Source: Variovorax sp. PBL-E5 | GTDB taxonomy: Bacteria; Pseudomonadota; Gammaproteobacteria; Burkholderiales; Burkholderiaceae_C | Direction of reading: 5' to 3' | DNA length: 64,000 bases | NCBI RefSeq assembly: GCF_901827185.1 | Contig: NZ_LR594671.1 | Span: 1,178,001 to 1,242,000, forward strand | In this document: piece after piece, positions 40,110 through 50,094 of the stretch | Layout of the letters: each line of letters starts with the position of its first letter | Position numbering within the stretch: the first letter of the stretch is position 1 | Made by a program: the position numbers and the translations under genes | Notes under the pieces: generated by a model | The model's database searches: none | Told to the model about the DNA's origin: nothing | Seen by the model: only the letters and a program-made list of their open reading frames with translations

Positions 40110-41105
40110 CTATTGCATGAAGCCGATGCGGCTGCGCGCAGCGCCGGCCCGCGGCAGATCCTCCACGCGCACCTCGTCGCGGCCGGCCAGCCGTGCATTG
40201 CCGAAGCCGGTCATCAAGGCGCGGCGCATCTCGCGCGGCGCCAGCGTGGCCAGGTGGTCGAGCACGTCGGCCGAGGGCTCCTGCGCCAGCATCCGGCCCC
40301 AATCGTGCTCGCCGCGGATCGATGCATAGAGCTGGCGCGCGATCTGCCGCGCGGCCTCGGGCGAGGGCGCATCGACCTCGAACACGTTCATGCGGTTCAG
40401 GATCGGCTCGGGGATGCCGCGCGCATCGTTCGCAGTCGTGATCCAGATCACCTGGCTGGCATCGATCGGCACTTCGGCGAACTCGTCGATGAAGGCATGC
40501 GCCGTGTCGTGCTCGAGCAGGTTGTAGAGCGCGCCGAGTGGGTCGTATTGCGCATCGGCGCCGGCCTTGTCGATCTCGTCGATCACCATCACCGGGTTCG
40601 CGTACTGCCCGTCGACCAGCGCCTCGAACACCTTGCCCGGCTTGGCGCCCTTCCATTGCGACGACGCACCGGAAAGCAGCCAGCCGGCCGTCATCGAGCT
40701 CATCGGCACCAGCGACATGCCGGTGCCCAGCAGTTCGGCCAGCTTCTTCGCGAAGTGCGTCTTGCCGATGCCCGGCGGCCCGAGCAGCAGCATCGGCGTC
40801 ACTTCGAGCCCGTCGCGACTGTCCTGCGCCAGCGCGACGTGGCGGCGCACGTCGTCCAGCACCTCGGTGAAGTTGGGCAGTTGCGCGTAGAGCGCGGCCA
40901 TTTCGGGCACGCCGCTCGGCTTGACCTGGAAGCGGTCGGGGCCGCGTTCGAGCATGCGCTCGTAAGTGGTGCGCAGGTGCTCGTGATCGCGCTCGGGCAG
41001 ATGGGCAAGCTTGCGTTCGACGTCGTGGGTGCGGAACACGCTGCGCAGCTGGGCCACCGGCAGCTGGAACGACGAGGATGCGGGAACGAGACTGCGGGAA
41101 TCCAT
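40110..41105 (-). CDS. Lon-like AAA family ATPase without a protease domain
   Basis: A 331-residue AAA+ ATPase. Walker A is GPPGIGKTHFAKKLAE (about residues 109-124), Walker B VMVIDEIDKAG, sensor 1 IWITTANDARG and a C-terminal lid with LATLAPREMRRALMTG. The core resembles the Lon ATPase but no Ser-Lys protease domain follows, so it probably remodels a partner. The ATG at 41105 lies 5 nt after GGAGG; a GTG at 41111 is in frame but overlaps that ribosome binding site. Function is not known. Confidence 0.82.
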   Translation of the reverse strand: MDSRSLVPASSSFQLPVAQLRSVFRTHDVERKLAHLPERDHEHLRTTYERMLERGPDRFQVKPSGVPEMAALYAQLPNFTEVLDDVRRHVALAQDSRDGLEVTPMLLLGPPGIGKTHFAKKLAELLGTGMSLVPMSSMTAGWLLSGASSQWKGAKPGKVFEALVDGQYANPVMVIDEIDKAGADAQYDPLGALYNLLEHDTAHAFIDEFAEVPIDASQVIWITTANDARGIPEPILNRMNVFEVDAPSPEAARQIARQLYASIRGEHDWGRMLAQEPSADVLDHLATLAPREMRRALMTGFGNARLAGRDEVRVEDLPRAGAARSRIGFMQ

Positions 41106-41204
41106 GGACACCTCCGGCTTCGATCACTGGAACACAGCATAAGCCGTGCCTCGTGTCGGACGGTGTCTATGTTTTCTCGGTTTCGGCGTTTTGTCGCCGC
41201 TGGC

Positions 41205-41711
41205 TTACACGCCGCCGTGCGGATGTGTGGGGTCGACCCACAGCACCGACTCGGGCTTCTCGACCGGCTCGATGTCGAGATTGACCGCCACCGCCTCGCC
41301 ATCGCTGCGGCACAGCACGCATTCGAGCGCCTCGGTCGCGCTGGCGTTGATCTCCTGGTGCGGCACATAGGGCGGCACGTAGATGAAATCGCCGGGCCCG
41401 GCCTCCGCGGTGAACTCCAGGTTGTCGCCCCAGCGCATGCGGGCGCGTCCGCGCACGACGTAGATCACCGATTCGAGCGGCCCATGGTGATGGGCACCGG
41501 TCTTCGCATTGGCATGGATCGTCACCGTCCCGGCCCAGAGCTTCTGCGCGCCGACGCGCGCGAAGTTGATCGCCGCGGCGCGGTTCATGCCCGGCGTCTG
41601 GGCCGTGTTGGCGTCGAGCTGGCTGGCGGGAATCACGCGCACGCCATCGTGCTTCCACGCGGCGTCATCGTGGTCGTGCGCCTGGCCGTCATCGGCGTGG
41701 TCGTGGCTCAT
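41205..41711 (-). CDS. Cupin-domain protein
   Basis: A 168-residue protein with one cupin barrel. Metal-ligand histidines appear in KTGAHHHGPLESVIYVVRG (about residues 70-90) and a second cupin motif in PGDFIYVPPYVPHQE. The N-terminal 20 residues are rich in His and Asp (MSHDHADDGQAHDHDD), a possible metal-binding tail. The enzymatic role is unknown; such proteins can be small-molecule dioxygenases, isomerases or sensors. It lies 11 bp after grxD on the same strand. Confidence 0.85.
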   Translation of the reverse strand: MSHDHADDGQAHDHDDAAWKHDGVRVIPASQLDANTAQTPGMNRAAAINFARVGAQKLWAGTVTIHANAKTGAHHHGPLESVIYVVRGRARMRWGDNLEFTAEAGPGDFIYVPPYVPHQEINASATEALECVLCRSDGEAVAVNLDIEPVEKPESVLWVDPTHPHGGV

Positions 41712-41722
41712 GAGCCCAACGA

Positions 41723-42049
41723 TCAGGCCGGGCTGCCGTTCAGCATTTGTTGCAACTCGCCTGATTCGTACATTTCCATCAGGATGTCCGAGCCGCCGAC
41801 GAACTCGCCCTTGACGTAGAGCTGCGGGATGGTCGGCCAGTTGCTGTATTCCTTGATGCCCTGGCGGATGCCGTCGTCCTCCAGCACATTGACGGTCTTG
41901 AGCGAGCGCGTATCGACGCCGACGGCCTTGAGGATCTGGATCGCGCGGCCCGAGAAACCGCACATCGGGAAGCTGGCGTTGCCCTTCATGAAGAGCACGA
42001 GGTCATTGGTCTTGACGAGGTCGTCGATGCGTTGCTGGGCGTCGGGCAT
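41723..42049 (-). CDS. grxD: Monothiol glutaredoxin Grx4 (CGFS type)
   Basis: A 108-residue glutaredoxin with the monothiol active site CGFS (cysteine about residue 30) in FPMCGFSGRA, and the GSH-binding TIPQLYVKGEFVGGSDIL. CGFS glutaredoxins carry 2Fe-2S clusters and act in Fe-S trafficking. AAGGAG lies 7 nt before the ATG. It is 30 bp downstream of prmC, an arrangement I recall in the prfA-prmC-grxD region of related genomes. Confidence 0.95.
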   Translation of the reverse strand: MPDAQQRIDDLVKTNDLVLFMKGNASFPMCGFSGRAIQILKAVGVDTRSLKTVNVLEDDGIRQGIKEYSNWPTIPQLYVKGEFVGGSDILMEMYESGELQQMLNGSPA

Positions 42050-42079
42050 GGGGACTCCTTGGAAATGGGCTTCGCGGCA

Positions 42080-42931
42080 TTATTTCACCGAGCGCAGGAT
42101 TCCGCCGGAACAGCGCGCGATGCCTGCCAGGTCGTTGCGGCTTTGGACTTCGGCGAAACCGTGCAGCGCGAGCAGGTTTCGCACGGCGGCGGCCTGGTCA
42201 TGGCCGTGTTCGAGCAACAGCCAGCCGCCGTCCTTCAAATGACCGGGCGCCGCCTGCACGATGCGCCGGATGTCGTCCAGCCCGTCGATGCCCGACACCA
42301 GGGCCTGTGAGGGTTCGTGCATCAGGGCTGGCAGATGCGCGTCTCCCGCCGCGATGTACGGCGGGTTCGAGACGATCAGGTCATACCCGGCATCGGCACC
42401 GGCCAGCCAGTCGCGTTCGATGAAGTGAACCGCCAGACCGAGCCGCAGCGCATTGGCCCGCGCGACGGCCAGCGCGCCGGCGCTGGCATCGACGGCGCCG
42501 ATCCATGCATCGGCGCGCGCCGCGCCGATGGCCAGTGCGATCGCGCCGCTGCCCGTGCCCAGATCGAGCACCGAGGGCGCCGTCAGCCCATCCAGGCACT
42601 GCAGCGCCCAGTCGACCAGCGTCTCGGTGTCGGGTCGGGGCACCAGCACGCGTGCATCGACCTGCAGCCGCAGTCCGTGAAATTCCTTTTCGCCGACCAG
42701 GTAGGCCAGCGGCTCGCCGGCCGCGCGCCGGGCGCAGAGCCGCGAAAAGGCCGGCCACACGGCATCGGACAGCGCATCGGTGTCATGCGCGATCAGCCAT
42801 GCGCGCTCGTCTGCCGACCGGCCAAGCGCATGCAGCAGCAGCAGCTGGGCATCGAGCCGATCGAGGCCGAGCGCGGCGGCCGCCGCCAGCATCTCGGCCG
42901 CCGTCGCCGGCGCAGGCGTGCCGGGCGTCAT
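42080..42931 (-). CDS. prmC: Peptide chain release factor N5-glutamine methyltransferase PrmC
   Basis: A 283-residue SAM-dependent methyltransferase that methylates the GGQ glutamine of release factors. It has VLVPRPDTETLVDW, the SAM motif VLDLGTGSGAIALAI and the catalytic NPPY in IVSNPPYIAAGD (about residues 186-194). It starts in the prfA stop codon (TGATG at 42931), so enzyme and substrate are made from one coupled mRNA. Confidence 0.96.
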   Translation of the reverse strand: MTPGTPAPATAAEMLAAAAALGLDRLDAQLLLLHALGRSADERAWLIAHDTDALSDAVWPAFSRLCARRAAGEPLAYLVGEKEFHGLRLQVDARVLVPRPDTETLVDWALQCLDGLTAPSVLDLGTGSGAIALAIGAARADAWIGAVDASAGALAVARANALRLGLAVHFIERDWLAGADAGYDLIVSNPPYIAAGDAHLPALMHEPSQALVSGIDGLDDIRRIVQAAPGHLKDGGWLLLEHGHDQAAAVRNLLALHGFAEVQSRNDLAGIARCSGGILRSVK

Positions 42932-44019
42932 CACGCAGGCAGGCTGGCTTCCAGCTCGGCCAGCTGCTCGGCCTCGCGCGCGGACTGCAGCGCCGCCACC
43001 ACGTCGCCGAGGTCGCCTTCCATGATCGCCAGCAGCTTGTAGAGCGTGAGGTTGATCCGGTGGTCCGTGAGCCGCCCCTGCGGGAAGTTGTAGGTGCGGA
43101 TGCGGTCGGAGCGGTCGCCGGTGCCGACCAGGCCCTTGCGCGTCGCCGCGTCTTTCGCGGCGCGCTCGCTGCGTTCCTTCTCCTGGATGCGCGCCGTCAG
43201 CACCTGCAGCGCCTTGGCCTTGTTGCGGTGCTGGCTGCGGTCGTCCTGGCATTCGGCGACGATGCCGGTCGGGATGTGCGTGATGCGCACCGCCGAATCG
43301 GTCTTGTTGATGTGCTGGCCGCCGGCGCCGCTGGCGCGGTAGGTGTCGATGCGCAGGTCGGCCGGATTGATCTGCACCGCCTGCGTTTCGTCGGGCTCGG
43401 CCAGCACGGCGACGGTGCAGGCGCTGGTATGGATGCGGCCCTGCGTCTCGGTGGCCGGCACGCGCTGGACCCGGTGGCCGCCCGATTCGAAGCGCAGCTT
43501 GCCGAACACCTCGTCGCCGACGATGCGCAGCACCACCTCCTTGTAGCCGCCGAGCTCGCTCGCGCTCTCGCTCACGATCTCGCAGCGCCAGCCGGTGCGC
43601 TCGGCGTAGCGCGTGTACATGCGCAGCAGGTCGCCGGCGAACAGCGCCGACTCGTCGCCGCCGGTGCCGGCGCGGATCTCGAGGAAGGCATTGCGCGCAT
43701 CGTCCGGGTCCTTCGGCAGCAGCAGGCGCTGGAGCTCATCCTCGAGCTGCAGCAGCTCGGCCTCGGCGCCCGCGATTTCCTCCTGCGCCATCTCGGCCAT
43801 CTCGGGCTCGCCGAGCATCTCGCGCGCGCCCGCGAGGTCGCCCTCGCGCTGCACATAGCGCGCGTAGCGGCCCGCGATCTGCGTCACCTCCGCATGCTCG
43901 CGCGAGATGGTGCGGTACTGCGCCATGTCGGACATGATGTCCTCGCGCGAGAGCAGGAAGTCGAGTTCGCCGAGGCGTTGCGCGTAGCGTTCGAGTTGAT
44001 GACGAAGAAAAGGCTTCAC
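42931..44019 (-). CDS. prfA: Peptide chain release factor 1
   Basis: A 362-residue class I release factor for UAA and UAG. The peptidyl-transferase GGQ is in [14 protein letters not shown] (about residues 230-243), which PrmC methylates. [17 protein letters not shown] follows. The start is a GTG at 44019 (GTG AAG CCT), the only start that gives the usual N-terminus [13 protein letters not shown]. It lies 89 bp after hemA with two hairpins in the gap. Confidence 0.96.
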   Translation of the reverse strand: MKPFLRHQLERYAQRLGELDFLLSREDIMSDMAQYRTISREHAEVTQIAGRYARYVQREGDLAGAREMLGEPEMAEMAQEEIAGAEAELLQLEDELQRLLLPKDPDDARNAFLEIRAGTGGDESALFAGDLLRMYTRYAERTGWRCEIVSESASELGGYKEVVLRIVGDEVFGKLRFESGGHRVQRVPATETQGRIHTSACTVAVLAEPDETQAVQINPADLRIDTYRASGAGGQHINKTDSAVRITHIPTGIVAECQDDRSQHRNKAKALQVLTARIQEKERSERAAKDAATRKGLVGTGDRSDRIRTYNFPQGRLTDHRINLTLYKLLAIMEGDLGDVVAALQSAREAEQLAELEASLPA

Positions 44020-44045
44020 GTGAAGAGGTGTTCGAGACTGAGACC

Positions 44046-44093
44046 GGACGCAGAAGCTGCGTCCACCGCATCCGGCAGTGCCGGGCGCCGGAT
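44046..44093. repeat. Two tandem hairpins in the hemA-prfA gap
   Basis: GGACGCAG (44046-44053) pairs with CTGCGTCC (44057-44064), 8 bp with a 3-nt loop. ATCCGGC (44070-44076) pairs with GCCGGAT (44087-44093), 7 bp. No T-run follows on the minus strand. They may limit read-through or stabilise an mRNA end between hemA and prfA. Confidence 0.5.
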
Positions 44094-44108
44094 TCGAGGC
44101 GAGCGTCG

Positions 44109-45380
44109 CTAACGCTCTTTGCGCAGGAAGAGGCGTGCGAGCGTCTCGGCCGTCTGCTTGCGCGCATCGGCGTCGCCCGCGTGCAGCTCGGCCATCGCAC
44201 CGTGCAGCATCTTCTGCGTCAGCCCGCGCGACAGCGCTTCGAGCACGGTGTCGATCGGCTCGCCCTTGGCAAGCAGCTTGCGCGCACGGGCCATTTCGGC
44301 GGCGCGCCATTCGTCGGTCTGGGCGTTGAGCTGCTGGATCAGCGGCACGGCGACGCGCTGGTCGAGCCAGTGCATGAAGCTCTGGACGCCGGCATCGATG
44401 ATGACCTCGGCCTCGGCCACCGCCGCCTGGCGGCTCGCATGGCCCTGCTGCACGACCTGTGCGAGGTCGTCGACGGTGTAGAGGTAGATGTCCTCCAGCG
44501 CCTTCACCTCGGGCTCGATGTCGCGCGGCACCGCGAGGTCGACCATGAACATCGGGCGGTGCTTGCGCAGCTTCAGCGCGCGCTCGACCGCGCCGAGTCC
44601 GATCAGCGGCAGCGTGCTCGCCGTGCAACTGACGACGATGTCGAACTCGGCCAGCCGTGCCGGCAGGTCGGCCAGCCGCATGGCTTCGCCGCCGAAGCGC
44701 GAGGCGAGCTTTTCGCCGCGCTCCAGCGTACGGTTGGCGATGACGATGGAGCGCGGCTGACGGGCCGCGAAATGGGTCGCCGCGAGGTTGATCATCTCGC
44801 CGGCGCCGATGAACAGCACGCGGGTCTCGCGCAGGTCCTCGAACAGCTGGGCCGCGAGCCGCACGGCCGCGGCGGCCATGCTGATGGAATGGGCGCCGAT
44901 CTCGGTGGCGGTGCGCACTTCCTTGGCGACGGCGAAGGAGCGCTGGAACAGCTGGTTCAGCGTGCTGCCCAGCGCGCCCGCGGTTTCGGCGGCGCGCACG
45001 GCATCCTTCATCTGGCCGAGGATCTGCGCTTCGCCCAGCACCATCGAATCGAGACCGCTGGCGACACGGAAGGCATGGCGCGCGGCCTGGTCGTCGTGCA
45101 GTGCGTAGGCATGCGAGCGCAGCAGCGCCGGCGTGACGCCGCCGCTCTGGGCCAGCCAGTCCACGGTGTGGTCGAGCGCGAGATGATCGGCGGCGCAGTA
45201 GATCTCGGTCCGGTTGCAGGTCGAGATGATCGCGGCCTCCACGGCCGGATGCCGATGGGCGCCGAAGGAATGGCGCAGGCTCTGCAGCGTCGGGGCGATC
45301 TGGTCGATGGCGAACGCGAAACGACCGCGCAGATCGAGCGGCGCGGTCGTGTGGTTCAAGCCGAGAGCCCAGACTGACAT
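44109..45380 (-). CDS. hemA: Glutamyl-tRNA reductase
   Basis: A 423-residue enzyme that reduces glutamyl-tRNA to glutamate-1-semialdehyde, the first step of heme synthesis. The N-terminal [20 protein letters not shown] and the catalytic cysteine in [10 protein letters not shown] (Cys55) are intact, as is the [13 protein letters not shown] segment and the NADPH-binding [15 protein letters not shown]. It heads hemA-prfA-prmC, a conserved order. A TATAAT box sits 8 nt before the ATG, with no Shine-Dalgarno. Confidence 0.96.
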   Translation of the reverse strand: MSVWALGLNHTTAPLDLRGRFAFAIDQIAPTLQSLRHSFGAHRHPAVEAAIISTCNRTEIYCAADHLALDHTVDWLAQSGGVTPALLRSHAYALHDDQAARHAFRVASGLDSMVLGEAQILGQMKDAVRAAETAGALGSTLNQLFQRSFAVAKEVRTATEIGAHSISMAAAAVRLAAQLFEDLRETRVLFIGAGEMINLAATHFAARQPRSIVIANRTLERGEKLASRFGGEAMRLADLPARLAEFDIVVSCTASTLPLIGLGAVERALKLRKHRPMFMVDLAVPRDIEPEVKALEDIYLYTVDDLAQVVQQGHASRQAAVAEAEVIIDAGVQSFMHWLDQRVAVPLIQQLNAQTDEWRAAEMARARKLLAKGEPIDTVLEALSRGLTQKMLHGAMAELHAGDADARKQTAETLARLFLRKER

Positions 45381-45388
45381 AACGCGTG

Positions 45389-45394
45389 ATTATA
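45389..45394 (-). promoter_or_regulatory. -10 TATAAT of hemA
   Basis: A perfect TATAATC on the minus strand ends 8 nt before the hemA ATG. The predicted start would be at or next to the ATG. The -35 (AGACTG, 17 bp upstream) is weak. Confidence 0.5.
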
Positions 45395-45484
45395 AAATCA
45401 GCAGACGCATCCAGTCTTTCCGCGGCCGAATGGCCGTGGCCATGGCGGCGATAACCCTTGGTTGCCCTTTGGGCGACGCGCTCC

Positions 45485-45763
45485 ATGGCCCTCCTGGACC
45501 TCATCGATCACCTGCTCAATTTCATCGCCCCGGCCTTCGCGGTCGGCTTCCTGTGCGCGCTGCTCGGCCGGCTCGCGATGCGCAAGGCGGCCGGCACGCC
45601 CGCGTGGTGGACGCAGGGCGCCATCAACTTCATCGTCGGGATCGTGGTGCTGGCGGCCGGGCTGATCGTCTTCGGCCATGACGGCAGGATGCTCACCTAC
45701 GGCGCACTCGTCGCGGCCTGCGGCACCAGCCAGTGGCTCGTGGCCGGCGGCTGGCGGCGCTAG
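45485..45763 (+). CDS. Small membrane protein of unknown function
   Basis: A 92-residue protein with three predicted membrane helices (about residues 10-30, 42-60, 65-85) and a short basic C-terminus. I do not recognise a characterised family. The ATG at 45485 begins [11 protein letters not shown]; an alternative in-frame start at 45458 adds nine residues. It is divergent from hemA and shares a 4-bp CTAG with the stop of the convergent mechanosensitive channel gene, which is on the opposite strand. Confidence 0.7.
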   Translation: MALLDLIDHLLNFIAPAFAVGFLCALLGRLAMRKAAGTPAWWTQGAINFIVGIVVLAAGLIVFGHDGRMLTYGALVAACGTSQWLVAGGWRR

Positions 45764-48198
45764 GGGGCGGGGCCCGGCATCACGGGATCGGCGGGCGGCG
45801 GCGCAGGCGGTGCGGGCGCCGGGGCCGCGGCATAAGCCGCCAGCGGCAGGTCGGCCGCATGCAGGCCGTCGATCATCGCGAAGAACAGGTCGCTGCGGAT
45901 GCCCCCGGCGGCGCGCGGGCTCTGCACATAGGCGATCGCCTGGAAGATCAGGAAGCCGCCCTCGATGCCCTCGAGCGTGACCGAGGGCGCGGGCGTGGCC
46001 AGCACCCCGTCGTGCCCGGTGCAGGCCGCGAGCATCACCTCGCGCGTGCGGCCGGCGTCGGTGCTCAGCGGCATCGGCAGGCGGATCAGCACCCGGCCCT
46101 CGGCATTCGAGAGCGTCATGTTGCGCACGGTCTTGGTGATGAACTCCGAGTTGGGCACGATCAGCGTCGATCGGTCGCCCAGCTGGATTTCCGTGGCGCG
46201 TACGTTGATGCGCCGCACGTCGCCCTCGGCATTGCCCAGCACCACCCAGTCGCCGACCTTGACCGGCCGCTCCGCCAGCAGGATCAGCCCGGAGATGAAG
46301 TTCTGCACGATCGCCTGCAGGCCGAAGCCGATGCCGACCGAGAGCGCGCTCGCCACCCAGGCGATGCGCTCGATGCCGATGCCCAGCGCCGACAGCGAGA
46401 CGGCGACCACCAGCACGCCGCCCGCGTAGCCGAGCAGCGTGGTGATCGAGTTGCGCATGCCCGATTCGAGCGTGGTCTGCGGCAGGTAGCGCGTGTCCAG
46501 CCATCTCTTGAAGATCCGCAGTGCCAGCAGGCCGGCCACCAGTACCGCCATCGCGCTGAAGATCGCGCCGGGCACCAGCTCGAATTCGCCCACCTTCACA
46601 CCCGCGCCGAACTTGCCGCTGCGCTGGAACACCTCGCCCGGGCTGGTGCCCAGCGGCGTCGCCAGCGCGATCACCATGTAGAAGAACAGCGCGAGCCGGG
46701 CCACGCCCGACAGCAGCACGGCGGCCTGGTCCAGCGTCTGCGGTGCCAGGCCGAAGCTCTTCTGCAGCCGCTGGCCGAAGCTGCTGCGCGACGAGACGAC
46801 CGCCATGAACAGATCGTCGGCGAACTTGAACAGCAGGTAGAAGGCCGCGACGACGATGCCGGTCCATGTGAGCTGGCTGGCCAGGAAGCTCGCCAGCGCG
46901 ACATAGCCGGTGCCCACCAGCACCCAGATCGCGACCAGCATCGCCGCCACAGCGCCCAGCAGCAGGCTCACCCACGTGGGGCGTTCGGCCGGCTGAGCCG
47001 CGCCACCGGACGGTGCGGGTGCGGGTGCCGTTTCCGCCGTGGTCGCAGCCGCAGCGGCCCCGCGCGGCGCCCGCAGGCGCAGCAGCATCGCGCCGATCAG
47101 CGCGGTCAGCCCGAGCGCCGTGGCCACGTGCGTCGCAACGACGGCCGCGAAGCTGGCTTCGACCACTGCATTGACCTGCGCGGGTGCCCAGACCAGCGCC
47201 GCGATCAGCGCCGTCAGCCATGGAAAGGGCGCGAGCCGGGCCGCCATCGCATCGGCGATCGGCGGCAGCCGCCATGAGGGCCGCTGGTTGGACAGCAGCG
47301 CGCGGCCGAGGCCGACCACGAAGGCGATGAAGATGCTGGACTGCACCACGGCCTGCGCGAGCTTGCGCGTCTGCGGGCCCCAGACGCCATGCGCATCGAG
47401 CACCGCGTGGACGCCCTGCGCCGAGAGCCCGACCAGCACCACGTTGGTGATGACGATCGCGATCACCAGCAGCGAGCGGCGCAGCCGGCCGCCCGGCAGC
47501 AGCCGCGCGGCCAGCCCAACCAGCGCGCGTTCGGCCGCCCAGTTGCCGAGGAACGCAATCAGCAGCGCCACCCCGATGCTGGTCACCACGGCCACGCGGT
47601 GTGCGGGCTGGCTGGCGATGGCGATGCTCTTCTTCACTTCGGCATCGAGCGCCCGCAGGCGCGTCACGTCGCCGGCCCAGGCGTCGCCGATGTCGCTCCA
47701 GAATTCCCGCCCCAGCGGCGACGGCGAGCGTTCGGTGAGCCTTGCCTCGAACAGCGCGCGGCGCTGGTCCAGCAGGTCGGCGCTGCGCTGCTGGACGTCG
47801 ACCGTGACCAGGCGCGCCAGCCGGATGTCGGCATCCAGCCCGTTGCGCTCCTTGGTCAGCGCGGCACGCTGCCGCGTGATGTCCGGGTCTTCGGCCGTTG
47901 CGCCGCCGGCCGGCGCATTGCCCAGCTCGCCGAGGCGCGCGTTGAGGTCGTTGAGTTCGACGGTGTGCGCGGCGACGAACTTGTCGGCCTGCCCGCCGAT
48001 GGCCGTGAGCTGGGCGACCAGCGCGCGCACGTCGTTGTCGTTGTCGACCGCCTTCGGGATCTGGTCGAGCTGCGTGCGCAGGTCGGCGACCGTCGGCTCG
48101 GGTGCGGTCGGGGAATCGGAGGCGCTGTCCTGGGCGAAGGCGGCGCTGCAAAGCACCGCGGCCAGCAGAAGGGCCACGAGACGGGGGAGCCAGCTCAT
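45760..48198 (-). CDS. Large MscS-family mechanosensitive channel with DUF3772-like N-terminus
   Basis: An 812-residue channel. A signal peptide (MSWLPRLVALLLAAVLCSAAFA) leads into a coiled-coil periplasmic domain (about residues 25-185), which I assign to DUF3772. Multiple membrane segments follow. The MscS pore and beta domain are visible at ASALSVGIGFGLQAIVQNFISG and VGDWVVLGNAEGDVRRINVR (about residues 610-660). The C-terminus is a proline/alanine-rich tail. It should release solutes on hypo-osmotic shock. The start at 48198 gives a proper signal peptide; longer frames upstream do not. Confidence 0.88.
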   Translation of the reverse strand: MSWLPRLVALLLAAVLCSAAFAQDSASDSPTAPEPTVADLRTQLDQIPKAVDNDNDVRALVAQLTAIGGQADKFVAAHTVELNDLNARLGELGNAPAGGATAEDPDITRQRAALTKERNGLDADIRLARLVTVDVQQRSADLLDQRRALFEARLTERSPSPLGREFWSDIGDAWAGDVTRLRALDAEVKKSIAIASQPAHRVAVVTSIGVALLIAFLGNWAAERALVGLAARLLPGGRLRRSLLVIAIVITNVVLVGLSAQGVHAVLDAHGVWGPQTRKLAQAVVQSSIFIAFVVGLGRALLSNQRPSWRLPPIADAMAARLAPFPWLTALIAALVWAPAQVNAVVEASFAAVVATHVATALGLTALIGAMLLRLRAPRGAAAAATTAETAPAPAPSGGAAQPAERPTWVSLLLGAVAAMLVAIWVLVGTGYVALASFLASQLTWTGIVVAAFYLLFKFADDLFMAVVSSRSSFGQRLQKSFGLAPQTLDQAAVLLSGVARLALFFYMVIALATPLGTSPGEVFQRSGKFGAGVKVGEFELVPGAIFSAMAVLVAGLLALRIFKRWLDTRYLPQTTLESGMRNSITTLLGYAGGVLVVAVSLSALGIGIERIAWVASALSVGIGFGLQAIVQNFISGLILLAERPVKVGDWVVLGNAEGDVRRINVRATEIQLGDRSTLIVPNSEFITKTVRNMTLSNAEGRVLIRLPMPLSTDAGRTREVMLAACTGHDGVLATPAPSVTLEGIEGGFLIFQAIAYVQSPRAAGGIRSDLFFAMIDGLHAADLPLAAYAAAPAPAPPAPPPADPVMPGPAP

Positions 48199-48263
48199 GA
48201 CTTCATCATAGAAGGCATGGGTGTTACACCATGCAAAGGCTCCTGGGGTGGGCCCGTGACGGC

Positions 48264-49004
48264 TCAGCCGGCCGGACTGAAGCGGTCGACCCGGTCGGTG
48301 ATGAGGCCGTCGGTGCCGAGCGCGATCAGCCGCTCCGCGGCCCATTCGTCGTTGACGGTGTAGCTCAGGGTTCGCATGCCGGCCGCATGGACTTGCGCCA
48401 CGTTGGATGCATCCCAGAGCGCGTGATTGCACACGATCGCCACGCAGCCGAGCGCCGACGCGCTCTCGAGCCAGCCGGGCGTGAGCGTGTCCAGCAGCAG
48501 GCCGCGCGGCAGCTCGGGCCGGGCCTCCATCGCGCCGCGCAGCGACTCCGGTTGGAAGGAAGTCAACAGGGGCGGTGGCACTTTTGTCCCCGACCAGAGC
48601 CGTGCGCTGAGCTGCGCGACCGCCTCGCCGGTCTGCCGCTCGACGCCGGGCGTCGGCTTGATCTCGATGTTGAGCGCATGAGCGTTGGCCAGGCAGAAGC
48701 GGATCAGGCCTTCGAGGCTGGGAAGCCCCTCACCGGCAAAACGCCGCGAATGCCATGCGCCGGCGTCGAGCTGCGCCAGCTCGCCCCAGGAAAGATCGCC
48801 TGCCGTGCCGCGGCCATTGCTGGTGCGCTCCAGCGTGCTGTCGTGCAGAAGAAAAGGAATGCCGTCGGCGCTGAGCTTGGCATCGCATTCGAACATGCGA
48901 TAGCCGTACTCGGCGCCGAGGCGGAAGGCCGCCAGCGTGTTCTCGGGCGCCAGCTTGCCGGCGCCGCGATGCGCGATCCAGCGCGGATAGGGCCAGGGCG
49001 TCAT
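48264..49004 (-). CDS. ugpQ: Glycerophosphodiester phosphodiesterase UgpQ
   Basis: A 246-residue cytoplasmic GDPD enzyme that splits glycerophosphodiesters to glycerol-3-phosphate and an alcohol. The catalytic HRGAGKLAPENT (about residues 11-22) and ECDAKLSADGIPFLLHD are intact. It has no signal peptide, as for UgpQ rather than the periplasmic GlpQ. It is the last ugp gene; the 76-bp repeat separates it from ugpC and provides AAGGG as its ribosome binding site. Confidence 0.95.
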   Translation of the reverse strand: MTPWPYPRWIAHRGAGKLAPENTLAAFRLGAEYGYRMFECDAKLSADGIPFLLHDSTLERTSNGRGTAGDLSWGELAQLDAGAWHSRRFAGEGLPSLEGLIRFCLANAHALNIEIKPTPGVERQTGEAVAQLSARLWSGTKVPPPLLTSFQPESLRGAMEARPELPRGLLLDTLTPGWLESASALGCVAIVCNHALWDASNVAQVHAAGMRTLSYTVNDEWAAERLIALGTDGLITDRVDRFSPAG

Positions 49005-49008
49005 GCGT

Positions 49009-49077
49009 GCACCCTTGGCGCTTCGCGCCTTCCCGCCCAGCGGGAGCGAGCTTGCTTGGAGCGGTCCGGCGCCGCGC

Positions 49078-49084
<7 letters not shown>
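49009..49084. repeat. 76-bp intercistronic repeat, copy 2 (ugpC-ugpQ)
   Basis: Matches 24193-24268 at 72 of 76 positions without gaps. It includes the TCCCGC/GCGGGA stem, whose loop differs (CCA here, CAA in copy 1) while the stem is kept. On the minus strand it spans the ugpC stop codon and ends 4 bp before the ugpQ start, as in copy 1. Confidence 0.85.
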
Positions 49085-50085
<1,001 letters not shown>

Positions 50086-50094
50086 AGTCTTCGA

